Shown here one piece after another: positions 16,622-25,758 of a stretch of 64,000 bases of DNA; positions within the stretch are counted from its first letter, which is position 1; every line of letters starts with the position of its first letter. This DNA is from Dinoroseobacter sp013215265 (GTDB lineage: Bacteria; Pseudomonadota; Alphaproteobacteria; Rhodobacterales; Rhodobacteraceae), in contig OY829366.1 of NCBI GenBank assembly GCA_963691755.1, forward strand, positions 62,001-126,000, given 5' to 3'. Made by a program: the position numbers and the translations under genes. A model generated the notes under the pieces. It was given only the letters and a program-made list of their open reading frames with translations, was not told the DNA's origin and searched no databases.

Positions 16622-17157
16622 GAGCGAATTTTAAACGACAAGGATTCGGCGAGGTCAGGCCGTCTGATCTGAAAAATATAAACCGATATCAACACCACAA
16701 GTGGATACGCGAGGAGCGTGAACACAAGCTCGAGAAGTGTGCCGCCAAGCGGTGGTTGTTGAACCCCGAAAATTGCAAGCAATGCCCGATGGCCCAGAAA
16801 TGCACCAACCAATGTCGCCAGAACAGCGCCCCCTTCATAGATGACGCCTGAGTTGCCTTCGGTTTCAGACGATTTTCGCAATATTTCGGTGCTGAGAAGT
16901 AAAATAAGCGTCCAAGCACCCGGCACTTTGAAAAAGAGAAAATCCATAGTCAGACCTAAAACCACGATCAGTGGGAAAGGCATGAACTCCGGACGCCGCA
17001 AGATCCAGGCGATCATCAAACAATACGCAATGTCAGGCCATGGTAGACCTGCCGCTGCCCCGTTTATCGGCAATAGCGATGCAAAAATCCAAAGCGCAAT
17101 CAGAACTGTCGCGAGCAGCCGGTACAGCCATATTTCCAATGCATTCTGGTCAACCAT
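16618..17157 (-). CDS. mreD: Rod shape-determining protein MreD
   Basis: Small integral membrane protein of about 179 residues with five or six membrane segments (for example LLATVLIALWIFASLL, PLIVVLGLTMDFLFF and ELVFTLLAYPLVVLISVYIF), matching MreD in size and place. I choose ATG 17157 because GAGG lies 9 bases before it; ATG 17163 is also in frame but too close to that site. It overlaps the mreC end by 8 bases and the mrdA start by 4. MreD links MreC and PBP2/RodA in the membrane. Confidence 0.92.
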   Translation of the reverse strand: MVDQNALEIWLYRLLATVLIALWIFASLLPINGAAAGLPWPDIAYCLMIAWILRRPEFMPFPLIVVLGLTMDFLFFKVPGAWTLILLLSTEILRKSSETEGNSGVIYEGGAVLATLVGAFLGHRALLAIFGVQQPPLGGTLLELVFTLLAYPLVVLISVYIFQIRRPDLAESLSFKIRS

Positions 17158-18061
17158 CACCATCTGCCTCGACAACAATGTTTGACTGGGTTTGCGATGC
17201 TGGGTCTTCAGCAACCAGCGTAGACGCTTCTCCGATTTCGGGTCGCGACGACGTGCGGAGGATCCGCAAGAACTCAAGTCGCTCATAATCGGCAGCCAGT
17301 CGGGCACGCAGTCGCCCGTCCCGCCCAAGTGCGACCTGCCCAACCAAGAGCCCTGCCGGGAAGACACCGCCATCTCCCGACGAGATGATGCGGTCCCCCG
17401 GACGCACTTGCTCCGAGTTCTCAATAAATTCAAGCGAAGGAGCAGTGGTATTGTCGCCCAGCAAAATCGCCGTCTGACCGGAGGGTTGAATTGCGACCGG
17501 AACCTGACTGGCGCTGTCAGTCAAAAGCAAAACACGCGCAGTGGTCGGCGAAAGTCCCGCGATTCGACCAACAAGGCCAAGTCCATCCATGGCGGCCTGT
17601 CCTTCTCGAACCCCGTCACGATCCCCAACATTCAATATGACAGATCGGCGGAAGCTAGTGCCGTTGTCTGCCATAACAACGCCTGTGACAAAGGTAAGTT
17701 CAGGGTCCAGACGCACATTGTTAAGATCCAACAGCCGCGCGTTTTCCTGTTCAAGCTGCAAAGCAGCTTCGCGCCAGGCCTCCATCTGTTGAAGCTCTCT
17801 CCGAAGCTGTTGGTTTTGCTCATACAATCTAGAATACGAGGCAAAATCATCACCCATGCGCGCCAATTGTGAAACCGGCAAAAGCGCCCATTCCAAGTTT
17901 GGAAGCACCGCCTCCACCACCGACGCGCGCAGCCGCTCGACGCGTGGATTATCGATGCGCCAGATGAACACAAGCAACAACAAAACGACCACCGTCACCG
18001 CGATCAATATGCGACGGACGTGAGAGCCGTAGTTTTCGTTTTCGTCATAAATCCGGGCCAC
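17150..18061 (-). CDS. mreC: Rod shape-determining protein MreC
   Basis: MreC, 303 residues, an inner-membrane protein with a short cytoplasmic N-terminus, one membrane helix (RRILIAVTVVVLLLLVFIW), a coiled coil (about 75-105, LYEQNQQLRRELQQMEAW) and a periplasmic beta domain (VILNVGDRDGVREGQA, LVGRIAGLSPTTARVLLL). The start is GTG with GGAG upstream. MreC organises PBP2 along the lateral wall and activates it. It begins 25 bases after mreB. Confidence 0.95.
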   Translation of the reverse strand: MARIYDENENYGSHVRRILIAVTVVVLLLLVFIWRIDNPRVERLRASVVEAVLPNLEWALLPVSQLARMGDDFASYSRLYEQNQQLRRELQQMEAWREAALQLEQENARLLDLNNVRLDPELTFVTGVVMADNGTSFRRSVILNVGDRDGVREGQAAMDGLGLVGRIAGLSPTTARVLLLTDSASQVPVAIQPSGQTAILLGDNTTAPSLEFIENSEQVRPGDRIISSGDGGVFPAGLLVGQVALGRDGRLRARLAADYERLEFLRILRTSSRPEIGEASTLVAEDPASQTQSNIVVEADGDG

Positions 18062-18086
18062 GCGTGCTCCTGCACCTGCTCGGGGG

Positions 18087-19124
18087 TCAGCTTTCGTAAT
18101 CTATAGCGTGACGCAGCTCTTTTTCATATTCCAGCGACTTGCCCGTTCCAAGCGCAACACAATGAAGCGAGTCGTCCGCGATCGAGATAGGCAGCCCCGT
18201 TTGTTCACGCAATGCAAGGTCCAAATCACCCAGAAGCGCACCACCGCCAGTCAGCATAACACCGCGATCCACAATATCAGCGGCAAGATCAGGAGGCGTA
18301 GCTTCAAGAGCGGTCATGACCGCCTCACAAATCTGCTGTACCGGCTCTGACAGCGCCTCAGCCACCTGAGCTTGCGTCAGTTCAGTCTCTTTGGGAATGC
18401 CATTCAAAAGATCACGCCCACGGATCATCATTGATGCACCCCGTCCGTCGTCAGGCATACGAGCTGTCCCAATTGAGGTTTTGATGCGTTCGGCGGTCGC
18501 TTCGCCAACCAGCAGGTTTTGCTGGCGGCGCAGGTATGAAATAATTGCTTCATCCATGCGGTCACCACCTACACGAACAGAACGCGCGTAGACGATGTCG
18601 CCCAGTGACATGACCGCAACTTCAGTCGTCCCGCCGCCGATATCGACAACCATGTTACCAGTCGGATCTGTGATCGGCATCCCAGCACCGATTGCCGCAG
18701 CGATAGGTTCCGCAATCAGGCCTGCGCGCCTTGCGCCAGCACCCAACACAGATTGACGGATCGCACGTTTTTCAACCGGTGTTGCGCCGTGTGGGACGCA
18801 GACAATAATTTTGGGTTTGGTAAATGTGGTGCGTTTGTGGACCTTACGGATGAAGTGCTTGATCATCTCTTCCGCCACGTCGAAATCGGCGATAACGCCT
18901 TCACGCATAGGTCGGATTGCCTGAATAGAGCCGGGGGTTCGTCCCAGCATCAGTTTGGCATCCTCTCCCACCGCCAAAACTTCCTTGCGGCCGTTTTTTA
19001 AGTTGAAAGCCACTACAGACGGTTCGTTCAGGATGATACCCTTGCCCTTAACATAAACAAGCGTGTTGGCCGTACCAAGATCGATGGCCATATCAGAAGA
19101 AAAGAGGCTGAAGCCGCCAAACAT
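18087..19124 (-). CDS. mreB: Rod shape-determining protein MreB (bacterial actin)
   Basis: Actin-like cytoskeletal ATPase, 345 residues. The phosphate loops are MAIDLGTANTLVYVKGKG and MVVDIGGGTTEVAVMSLG; the adenosine loop is VMLTGGGALLGDLD. The amphipathic N-terminus (MFGGFSLFSSD) fits membrane attachment. It is the first gene of the five-gene rod operon. The 144 bases upstream separate it from leuA on the same strand and contain a leuA terminator-like hairpin, so mreB should have its own promoter there. Confidence 0.98.
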   Translation of the reverse strand: MFGGFSLFSSDMAIDLGTANTLVYVKGKGIILNEPSVVAFNLKNGRKEVLAVGEDAKLMLGRTPGSIQAIRPMREGVIADFDVAEEMIKHFIRKVHKRTTFTKPKIIVCVPHGATPVEKRAIRQSVLGAGARRAGLIAEPIAAAIGAGMPITDPTGNMVVDIGGGTTEVAVMSLGDIVYARSVRVGGDRMDEAIISYLRRQQNLLVGEATAERIKTSIGTARMPDDGRGASMMIRGRDLLNGIPKETELTQAQVAEALSEPVQQICEAVMTALEATPPDLAADIVDRGVMLTGGGALLGDLDLALREQTGLPISIADDSLHCVALGTGKSLEYEKELRHAIDYES

Positions 19125-19199
19125 GAGGCGTTAAATCCCGTATAATATTGAACAGGCCGTTCCTGTCCAAAGAAGTCCCATCATCTATATGGCGACGGA

Positions 19200-19224
19200 A
19201 CGGGCTGGGGTAAACCCAGCCCGT
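19200..19224 (-). terminator. Terminator-like hairpin after leuA
   Basis: Perfect 10-bp inverted repeat ACGGGCTGGG / CCCAGCCCGT with a 5-base loop, 45 bases after the leuA stop. On the leuA strand it is followed only by TTCC, so the U-tract is weak and termination may be partial or Rho-assisted. Confidence 0.55.
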
Positions 19225-19268
19225 GATTTCAATAAGCGCAAATTAGCCGGAAGTGCCATGACGCGGTG

Positions 19269-20837
19269 TTAGACGACATCCTTATAGCTAACTTCCTTGC
19301 CGTCGGTACCTGCCTTTTCGCGCCGCACCAGCAGGCGATTAAGTGCATGCACATAGGCCTTGCATGATGCAACAACTGTATCGGTATCCGCTGACTGACC
19401 CGTCACAATGCGTCCCTCTTCTTCCATTCGGACCGAAACGGTAGCCTGCGCATCCGTGCCTTCAGTGACCGCATGAACCTGATAGAGTTGCAGATGCGCA
19501 TGGTGCGGAAAGACCTGTTTCACCGCATTGAATGCCGCATCCACAGGACCGTCTCCAGTGGCTGTCACCTGATGATCCACACCATCAATGGTCAGGGTAA
19601 GATCTGCACTTTGCGGCGCCTCGGTTCCACAGATAACGCGCAGGAATTTCACCTTGATGCGCTCTGCTTCGGCATCGGTTTCAGCGTCGCGCATCAATGC
19701 GACCAAGTCATCGTCAAAGATGTCCTTCTTACGGTCTGCAAGCGCCTTAAAGCGCACGAATACGTCTTTCAGCTGGTTGTCACCCAACTCAAAGCCCAGA
19801 TCCGCGAGCTTTGCGCGCAACGCCGCGCGACCAGAGTGTTTGCCCATCACCAAATTGGTCTCTTTGAGGCCGACATCTTCGGGACGCATGATCTCGAAAT
19901 TTTCAGGGTTTTTCAGCATACCATCTTGGTGGATCCCTGATTCATGGGCGAAGGCATTCTTGCCAACGATGGCCTTGTTGAACTGAACTGCAAATCCCGA
20001 AACAGCTGCGACGCGACGCGAGATATTGATTATCTTTGTCGTATCAATGCCTGTCTGATAGGGCAGAATGTCATTACGGGTTTTCATCGCCATCACGACT
20101 TCTTCCAAAGCCGTGTTGCCAGCACGTTCCCCAAGACCGTTGATTGTACATTCAATCTGTCTCGCGCCTGCCTCTACCGCTGCCAGCGAGTTTGCGGTAG
20201 CCATGCCCAGATCGTTATGACAATGCGTGGCGAAGATGATGTCGTCGGCACCGGGCACGCGCTCTATCAGCATTTTGATCAGATCAGCGCTCTCAAAGGG
20301 ATATGTATAACCGACGGTATCCGGAATGTTGATCGTAGTCGCCCCTGCCTTGATCGCGATTTCGACAACTCGGCACAGATAGTCGTGTTCAGTGCGGGTT
20401 GCATCCATTGGTGACCACTGGACGTTATCGCAAAGGTTACGCGCGTGGGTGACTGTTTCGTGGATACGATCAGCCATCTCATCCATTGTCAGGTTTGGGA
20501 TAGCCCTGTGCAGTGGCGAGGTCCCAATAAACGTATGAATGCGTGGGCGCTTTGCGTGCTTCACTGCATCCCAGCAGCGGTCGATGTCGCCAAACTGGGC
20601 GCGGGCAAGGCCGCAGATCACACTTTTTTGAGCGTTCTTTGCAATTTCGCTGACAGCTTCAAAGTCACCTTCCGATGCAATCGGAAAGCCAGCTTCGATA
20701 ATGTCCACGCCCATTTCGTCGAGTAACCCAGCGATCTCCAGTTTCTCGGTATGGGTCATGGTCGCGCCTGGCGATTGCTCTCCATCGCGCAAGGTGGTGT
20801 CGAAGATCATAACGCGATCTTGGTCAGACTTGGTCAT
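19269..20837 (-). CDS. leuA: 2-isopropylmalate synthase
   Basis: LeuA condenses acetyl-CoA with 2-ketoisovalerate, the first committed step of leucine synthesis. It has 522 residues: a TIM-barrel catalytic domain starting IFDTTLRDGEQSPGATMT, with metal ligands in THCHNDLGMATANSLAA and NGLGERAGNTALEEVVMA, then a C-terminal LeuA regulatory domain (about 390-505) that binds leucine for feedback inhibition. It is preceded by a leucine-rich leader peptide gene with alternative RNA stems, so expression is probably tuned by charged tRNA-Leu. It stands alone, as often in this group, apart from leuB and leuCD. Confidence 0.97.
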   Translation of the reverse strand: MTKSDQDRVMIFDTTLRDGEQSPGATMTHTEKLEIAGLLDEMGVDIIEAGFPIASEGDFEAVSEIAKNAQKSVICGLARAQFGDIDRCWDAVKHAKRPRIHTFIGTSPLHRAIPNLTMDEMADRIHETVTHARNLCDNVQWSPMDATRTEHDYLCRVVEIAIKAGATTINIPDTVGYTYPFESADLIKMLIERVPGADDIIFATHCHNDLGMATANSLAAVEAGARQIECTINGLGERAGNTALEEVVMAMKTRNDILPYQTGIDTTKIINISRRVAAVSGFAVQFNKAIVGKNAFAHESGIHQDGMLKNPENFEIMRPEDVGLKETNLVMGKHSGRAALRAKLADLGFELGDNQLKDVFVRFKALADRKKDIFDDDLVALMRDAETDAEAERIKVKFLRVICGTEAPQSADLTLTIDGVDHQVTATGDGPVDAAFNAVKQVFPHHAHLQLYQVHAVTEGTDAQATVSVRMEEEGRIVTGQSADTDTVVASCKAYVHALNRLLVRREKAGTDGKEVSYKDVV

Positions 20838-20878
20838 TTTGAAATCTCTTGAATTAGCCGGTTTGGTTCAGGGTGCGT

Positions 20879-20928
20879 GGCGCGATGAACTCCTCTGAGC
20901 GGTCGCGCCGATAGGCACGCTCAGAGGC
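20879..20928 (-). promoter_or_regulatory. Alternative stems of the leuA leader (attenuator)
   Basis: Stem A is a perfect 10-bp inverted repeat, CCTCTGAGCG (20919-20928 read on the minus strand) with CGCTCAGAGG (20892-20901); its first arm includes the leader peptide stop codon. Stem B pairs GGCGCGA (20903-20909), which lies in the loop of stem A, with TCGCGCC (20879-20885). A and B cross each other and cannot form as simple hairpins together. Neither is followed by a U-run, so control may be by Rho, by an RNA switch affecting leuA translation, or by a structure I have not seen. Confidence 0.6.
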
Positions 20929-20971
20929 GGCTAAGAAGAAGCAGGTCTAGGATCAGGGCCAGCTTGGACAT
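20921..20971 (-). CDS. leuL: leu leader peptide (16 residues, 8 Leu)
   Basis: Short open frame encoding MSKLALILDLLLLSRL: half of all residues are leucine, including four in a row, and Leu codons of several kinds (CTG, CTT, CTA, CTC) are used. It lies 83 bases before leuA on the same strand and its stop codon is inside the first arm of a perfect hairpin. This is the arrangement of ribosome-mediated attenuation: stalling at leucine codons when leucyl-tRNA is scarce would alter folding of the RNA ahead of leuA. No strong ribosome site precedes the ATG. Confidence 0.85.
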   Translation of the reverse strand: MSKLALILDLLLLSRL

Positions 20972-21066
20972 GCAGACGTTATGGCAAGGCTTGGTTAAAA
21001 AGGGAAGAATGAAATTTTGCGACCCTCTGCTTGCACCCGCATACGTACCAGCTAGTTCCAACGTTT

Positions 21067-21729
21067 ATGGAACACGCACTTGTCATTGGCGCGTCTGGAG
21101 GCATCGGAAGCGCGCTATCGGATGTCTTTGAGGCGCGTGGAGCTACTGTAACGCGCTTGTCACGCCGTCAGGATGGGCTGGATATAACCGACGAAGTATC
21201 AATCGCGTCCTGCCTTGAGGCGTTGGATGGTCCCTATGACAGGATCGTCATCGCCAGCGGCATTCTGGCGCCAGAAAATGAGGGGCCTGAGAAAACCTTG
21301 AACGCGCTTGATCCGCTCGCGATGTCCAAGGTGTTTGCGGCAAACGCCATAGGTCCAGCTCTGATCCTAAAGCATGTTCAACATCTGATTCCACGCGATC
21401 GACGTTGCGTAATTGGTGTTCTGACAGCGCGCGTCGGGTCCATCGGGGACAATCACTTGGGCGGGTGGTACTCCTACCGCGCAGCCAAAGCGGCTGCGAA
21501 CCAGATCGTTCGGACTGCGGCGATTGAAATCCGCCGCAAACGCAAACATGCTGTTGTGCTGGCACTTCACCCGGGAACAGTCGCCACTCAATTCACATCC
21601 AATTATCCGGGCCACAAAAAAGTCTCTCCGCAAGAAGCGGCCCAGAACCTTTTGTCAGTAATGGATCAGATCACACCTGATGAAACGGGCAAGTTCTTTG
21701 ACTGGGCTGGAAAACCAGTTCCTTGGTAA
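21067..21729 (+). CDS. Short-chain dehydrogenase/reductase (CsgA/C-factor-like)
   Basis: SDR family oxidoreductase of 220 residues. Cofactor loop ALVIGASGGIGSAL, followed by basic residues SRRQD after the second strand (suggesting NADP(H)); a truncated NAG-like 'IASGIL' strand; active-site Tyr and Lys in YSYRAAKAAANQ; and LHPGTVATQF after the catalytic part. It most resembles the small C-factor-like SDRs whose substrates are unknown. I start at ATG 21067 because the upstream codons from 21031 overlap the leuA promoter region and are not conserved-looking. It converges on the MORN gene (9-base gap). Confidence 0.85.
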   Translation: MEHALVIGASGGIGSALSDVFEARGATVTRLSRRQDGLDITDEVSIASCLEALDGPYDRIVIASGILAPENEGPEKTLNALDPLAMSKVFAANAIGPALILKHVQHLIPRDRRCVIGVLTARVGSIGDNHLGGWYSYRAAKAAANQIVRTAAIEIRRKRKHAVVLALHPGTVATQFTSNYPGHKKVSPQEAAQNLLSVMDQITPDETGKFFDWAGKPVPW

Positions 21730-21738
21730 CGCTCAGCT

Positions 21739-23160
21739 TTATCCCTGTTCTTCGCCCATAAACGCACCGTTCTGCCAACGGCCCTCTTCTACCTCACCGC
21801 TGGAGTAACGCATCGTGCCAATGCCCCAGCGCTTTCCTTCACGGAACATTCCCTCATAGACATCACCATTTGTGTAGGTCGCCGTACCGGAGCCGGTCAT
21901 CTCACCTTCGCGCCACTCGCCCGTGTAAGCGAAACCGTCAGGCAAAGTAATTGATCCGATCCCATTGCGCAGACCTTCGGTAAACTGGCCTCGGTAGACC
22001 GTTCCATCGGGATACTTCGCTTCACCCTCGCCGTCGCGCAAGCCTTGCGTCCAACCTCCAGTATAGGTGTACCCATCCGCATACGTCATGGTGCCCTGCC
22101 CATGGGTTTTGGCGTTCAAAAAACCGCCTTCGTAAACAATCCCATTGGCGTAGTTGGCCTTACCATTTCCTTCGATAACACCGGCAACCCACCCGCCTTC
22201 ATAACTGCTGCCATCGGGGTAGACGATGCGCCCGTTGCCGTCTGCAAGTCCGTTCGCAAAGCTGCCTGTGTAAACTGACCCATCCGGGTAGGTCACAACC
22301 CCTTCGCCACTGATTTGGCCGTCCGCCCAGCCACCCTCGTAGCGATACCCATCTGGCCCTTCAAACGTACCGGTCCCATGGCGGTTATCTGCTAGAAACT
22401 GACCTGCATAACGGTAGCCATTTTCATAGAGCATGATCCCGGCGCCTTCCCTGAGACCACCCACAAGCGTCCCCTCGTAAACGTCGCCGTTGGGTTGGGT
22501 CAGCTTACCTTGCCCCGACATCTGACCATCAGCCCATTCACCGACATAGGTCAGACCATCTGTCATGGTCAGCCGCCCCTCACCCGAACGTTGGCCTAGG
22601 GCCATAGTGCCTTCGAACACGCTACCGTCCGGATAGGTGATCGTAGCAGAACCCTGCTCGACACCATCAAGCCAATCTCCATCATACACGTACCCGTTGG
22701 ATCGTTGCAGTACGCCTTGTCCGTTGTGCTGGGCGTTTTTGAAGCCGCCCTGATAAACCGATCCATCCGCGTAAGTTGCCACGCCTTCGCCCATGATTTT
22801 GCCGTCAACCCAAGCGCCTTCATATCCACTGCCATCAGCAAATATAATCTCACCCTCACCTTCAGGTTTGCCGCGCCTGAATTCGCCTGAATAAATCGAC
22901 CCATTGGGGAAACGTGCAGTACCTTGCCCCTGAATTTCTCCATCGACCCAGGACCCTGTGTATTCATATCCGTTGGGTAAGCGGTACGTCCCTTGCCCAT
23001 GTTGCCGCCCATTTCGAAAAGTACCTTCGTAAATGCCGCCATCATCGAATTGTTTGACGGTCACATTATCTTGGGCCTGAGCAACCCCCATGGGAAAGAC
23101 CAGCAATGTACCACTCAACAAAAGCCCCGAAAAAACGCCACGCGCTTTTGGATTTCGCAT
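21739..23160 (-). CDS. Exported MORN-repeat protein (19 repeats)
   Basis: Secreted or periplasmic protein of 473 residues made almost wholly of MORN repeats. An N-terminal signal peptide (SGLLLSGTLLVFPMGVAQAQ, cleavage after AQA) is followed by 18 consecutive 23-residue units of the form Y-x-G-x-W/F-x-x-G-x-x-x-G-x-G-x-x-x-Y/F-x-D/N-G, plus a shortened 19th (VEEGRWQNGAF). Units alternate subtly (Trp versus Phe at the fifth position). MORN repeats form an extended beta-meander and in other proteins bind lipids or partners. There is no attached enzyme domain. Start at ATG 23160, with GAGG 6 bases before it. Function unknown. Confidence 0.9.
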   Translation of the reverse strand: MRNPKARGVFSGLLLSGTLLVFPMGVAQAQDNVTVKQFDDGGIYEGTFRNGRQHGQGTYRLPNGYEYTGSWVDGEIQGQGTARFPNGSIYSGEFRRGKPEGEGEIIFADGSGYEGAWVDGKIMGEGVATYADGSVYQGGFKNAQHNGQGVLQRSNGYVYDGDWLDGVEQGSATITYPDGSVFEGTMALGQRSGEGRLTMTDGLTYVGEWADGQMSGQGKLTQPNGDVYEGTLVGGLREGAGIMLYENGYRYAGQFLADNRHGTGTFEGPDGYRYEGGWADGQISGEGVVTYPDGSVYTGSFANGLADGNGRIVYPDGSSYEGGWVAGVIEGNGKANYANGIVYEGGFLNAKTHGQGTMTYADGYTYTGGWTQGLRDGEGEAKYPDGTVYRGQFTEGLRNGIGSITLPDGFAYTGEWREGEMTGSGTATYTNGDVYEGMFREGKRWGIGTMRYSSGEVEEGRWQNGAFMGEEQG

Positions 23161-23329
23161 TTCAGTCCTCACTTACCTCAGCGCGAAGGCTATGCTGCCC
23201 GCACGCGGCAGACGCTACTTGAGCGTGGATGAGGAAACAACGGTTTTCAAAATCACGACCTATCGAGATGTCGCTAGCGCTTTTCCTCGGCGCTGCGTCT
23301 GTTAGACAACGGCTGAATGAGAGACGCGC

Positions 23330-24987
23330 ATGACTGATACCTTCCGCCTGACACTTGCACAGTTGAACCCAACGGTCGGAGCCTTTGACGCGAATGCGGC
23401 CAAGGCCAAAGACGCGTGGGAGCACGCCAAGACGGCCGAGGCGGACATGATCGCCCTGCCTGAGATGTTTCTCACCGGGTACCAGACCCAGGACATGGCG
23501 ATGAAGCCGGCCTTCACGCGATCAGCAATGTCGCAGATTGAGGACCTTGCGCAATCCTGTGCGGAAGGTCCAGCTATGGGCATCGGGACGCCATGGCTGG
23601 ACGAGACTGGCCTCTACAACGGTTACGCGATCCTCGAAGGCGGAAGAATCAAAATAGTCCTTCGCAAGCACGAATTGCCCAACGATGGTGTGTTTGACGA
23701 AAGGCGCGTTTATAAGACGCGTGAAATTGACGGCCCCTACAGCATCGGTCCCCTGAGGATCGGCACACCGATTTGCGAAGATGCCTGGTGGCAGCCCGTT
23801 ACTGAAACACTTGCTGAAACCGGGGCGGAAATTCTGCTGGTGCCCAACGGATCACCCTACTACCGCGACAAGTTCGATGTCCGGTTAAACCATATGGTCC
23901 GGCGTGTGGTGGAAACCGGATTACCGCTTATTTACCTCAATATGGTTGGCGCGCAGGATGATCAGGTCTTTGACGGTGGCACATTTGCGTTAAACCCAGC
24001 GGGGAACTGGCACTGAAACTTCCAGTGTTCGACGAAGTGATCCACCATCTCGACTTTGCCAAAGATAAGTCCGGCTGGCGCATTCAAGACAGTACCAAGG
24101 TCGCACATCCAGATGCTTGGGAGCAGGACTATCGCGCAATGGTGCAGGGCTTGCGCGACTATATGGGCAAGACCGGCTTCAAGAAAGTTTTGCTGGGTAT
24201 GTCCGGCGGAATCGACTCCGCATTGGTTGCAACGATCGCCACTGACGCCTTGGGCCCTGAGAACGTTCGATGCGTTATGCTACCTTCAGAATATACCTCG
24301 CAGCATTCGCTCGAAGACGCAGCAGCCTGTGCGGGCGCATTAGGTGTAAGGCACGACACCGTACCCATCAGCGCGCCCCGACAGGCCGTAACCGAGACGC
24401 TTGAGCCGCTTTTCGACGGCATGAAGCCAGGCCTGACCGAAGAAAACATCCAATCGCGCCTGCGCGGTTTGCTGTTGATGGCTTTGTCGAACAAGTTTGG
24501 CGAGATGCTTTTGACAACCGGCAACAAATCCGAGGTCGCCGTGGGCTACGCCACGATCTATGGCGATATGGCCGGTGGATATAATCCGATCAAGGACCTC
24601 TACAAAACACGTGTGTTTGAAACCTGCCGATGGCGCAACGCGAACCACCGCGATTGGATGATGGGTCCGGAAGGTGAAGTCATTCCGCAGAGGATAATCG
24701 ACAAACCGCCAAGCGCTGAACTTCGCCCCGATCAGAAGGACGAAGATAGTCTGCCACCTTACGAGGTGCTTGATGCGATCCTGGATGGGCTCGTCGACAG
24801 GGAAGCCAGCGTTGCCGATCTCGCCGCGGAGGGATTTGATCGGGCGACAATCAAGAAGGTTGAGCATCTGATTTACATAAGCGAATACAAGCGGTTCCAA
24901 TCTGCGCCGGGACCTCGCCTGACACCACGCGCCTTTTGGCTCGATCGACGTTATCCAATTGTGAACCGCTGGCGCGACCAATCCTGA
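23330..24987 (+). pseudogene. nadE: NAD+ synthase (glutamine-hydrolysing), frameshifted
   Basis: Two-domain NadE: an N-terminal nitrilase-like glutaminase (EMFLTGYQT with catalytic Glu, RKHELPNDGVFDERR with Lys, TPICEDAWW with Cys) and a C-terminal ammonia-dependent synthetase (LGMSGGIDSALVA P-loop, TTGNKSEVAVGYATIYGD, IIDKPPSAELRPDQKDEDSL). The reading frame breaks at 23999-24007: frame 1 runs ALNPAGNWH-stop (stop 24014-24016), whereas restoring one G to the run at 24001-24004 gives ALNPAGELALKLPVFDEV and continues smoothly into the second domain. All other residues look intact. It is either a sequencing or assembly error in a G-run, a true phase-off state, or an inactivation, which would be surprising for an often essential gene. 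Confidence 0.85.
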
Positions 24988-25198
24988 GCGTTACGCCCCT
25001 CAATCCCTAGCGTATCAACCAATATTTGAGGCGGTGATAATTGCAATGCCACTCCGGGTCAGGAGTCAGCACGCCAAGGGATCGAAGAAAATTGTCGGTA
25101 TGCGCGGGCAATGCCATACTCATTTGCGAACCTGAGACCGATCTTCCGTGCTCCAAAACGTTCAGACACTGCATTTGTAACGATGCTCAAGGAAAACC

Positions 25199-25738
25199 AT
25201 GATGCTGATCCCACGCCAGAAAACTCCAGACCTCACTGTTCCCCTAGCGGGTGGTGGAACCTTCGATCTTGCGTCGGAAAGCGCCGAACGCGGAACCGTT
25301 ATTTGCTTCTATCGCGGCCTGCATTGTCCGATCTGCGCGACCTACCTGAAAGAGCTCGAGCGCCGCGTAGATGATTTTGCCCAACGCGGCATTGCGACGA
25401 TCGCGATCAGTTCCGATGGCGTAGAACGCACCCAAGCAATGGTGGACAAAATCCCGGCAGAAAAATTGCGCTTTGGTTATGATCTGTCTCTGGAAAAAGC
25501 ACGTGAGTGGGGCCTGTATATCTCGACCTCTCGTGGCAAAACCTCAATCGGTATCGAAGAGCCTGCGCTCTTTGCTGAGCCTGGCTTATTTCTTATAAAT
25601 CCAGATCAGACGCTATACTACATGAGCGTACAAACCATGCCATTCGTGCGCCCCCATTTCAGCGAATTGCTCTCGGCCGTCGATTTTGCCATCGAGAAAA
25701 ACTATCCTGCACGTGGAGAGTATAACGGACCGGTCTGA
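25199..25738 (+). CDS. Peroxiredoxin-like (AhpC/TSA) protein
   Basis: Thioredoxin-fold protein of 179 residues in the AhpC/TSA superfamily. Order: TPDLTVPLAGGGTFDLAS at the start, then VICFYRGLHCPICATYLKEL, where the peroxidatic position carries a C-x-x-C (HCPIC) rather than the usual T-x-x-C, then IAISSDGVERTQAMVDK and GLFLINPDQTLYYMSVQT. This subfamily is usually annotated as peroxiredoxin-like and may act as a peroxidase or disulfide reductase. AAGGA precedes ATG 25199. No obvious operon partner; the next intact gene is 460 bases away. Confidence 0.8.
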   Translation: MMLIPRQKTPDLTVPLAGGGTFDLASESAERGTVICFYRGLHCPICATYLKELERRVDDFAQRGIATIAISSDGVERTQAMVDKIPAEKLRFGYDLSLEKAREWGLYISTSRGKTSIGIEEPALFAEPGLFLINPDQTLYYMSVQTMPFVRPHFSELLSAVDFAIEKNYPARGEYNGPV

Positions 25739-25758
25739 TCACTGAAAACAAAACCTAG

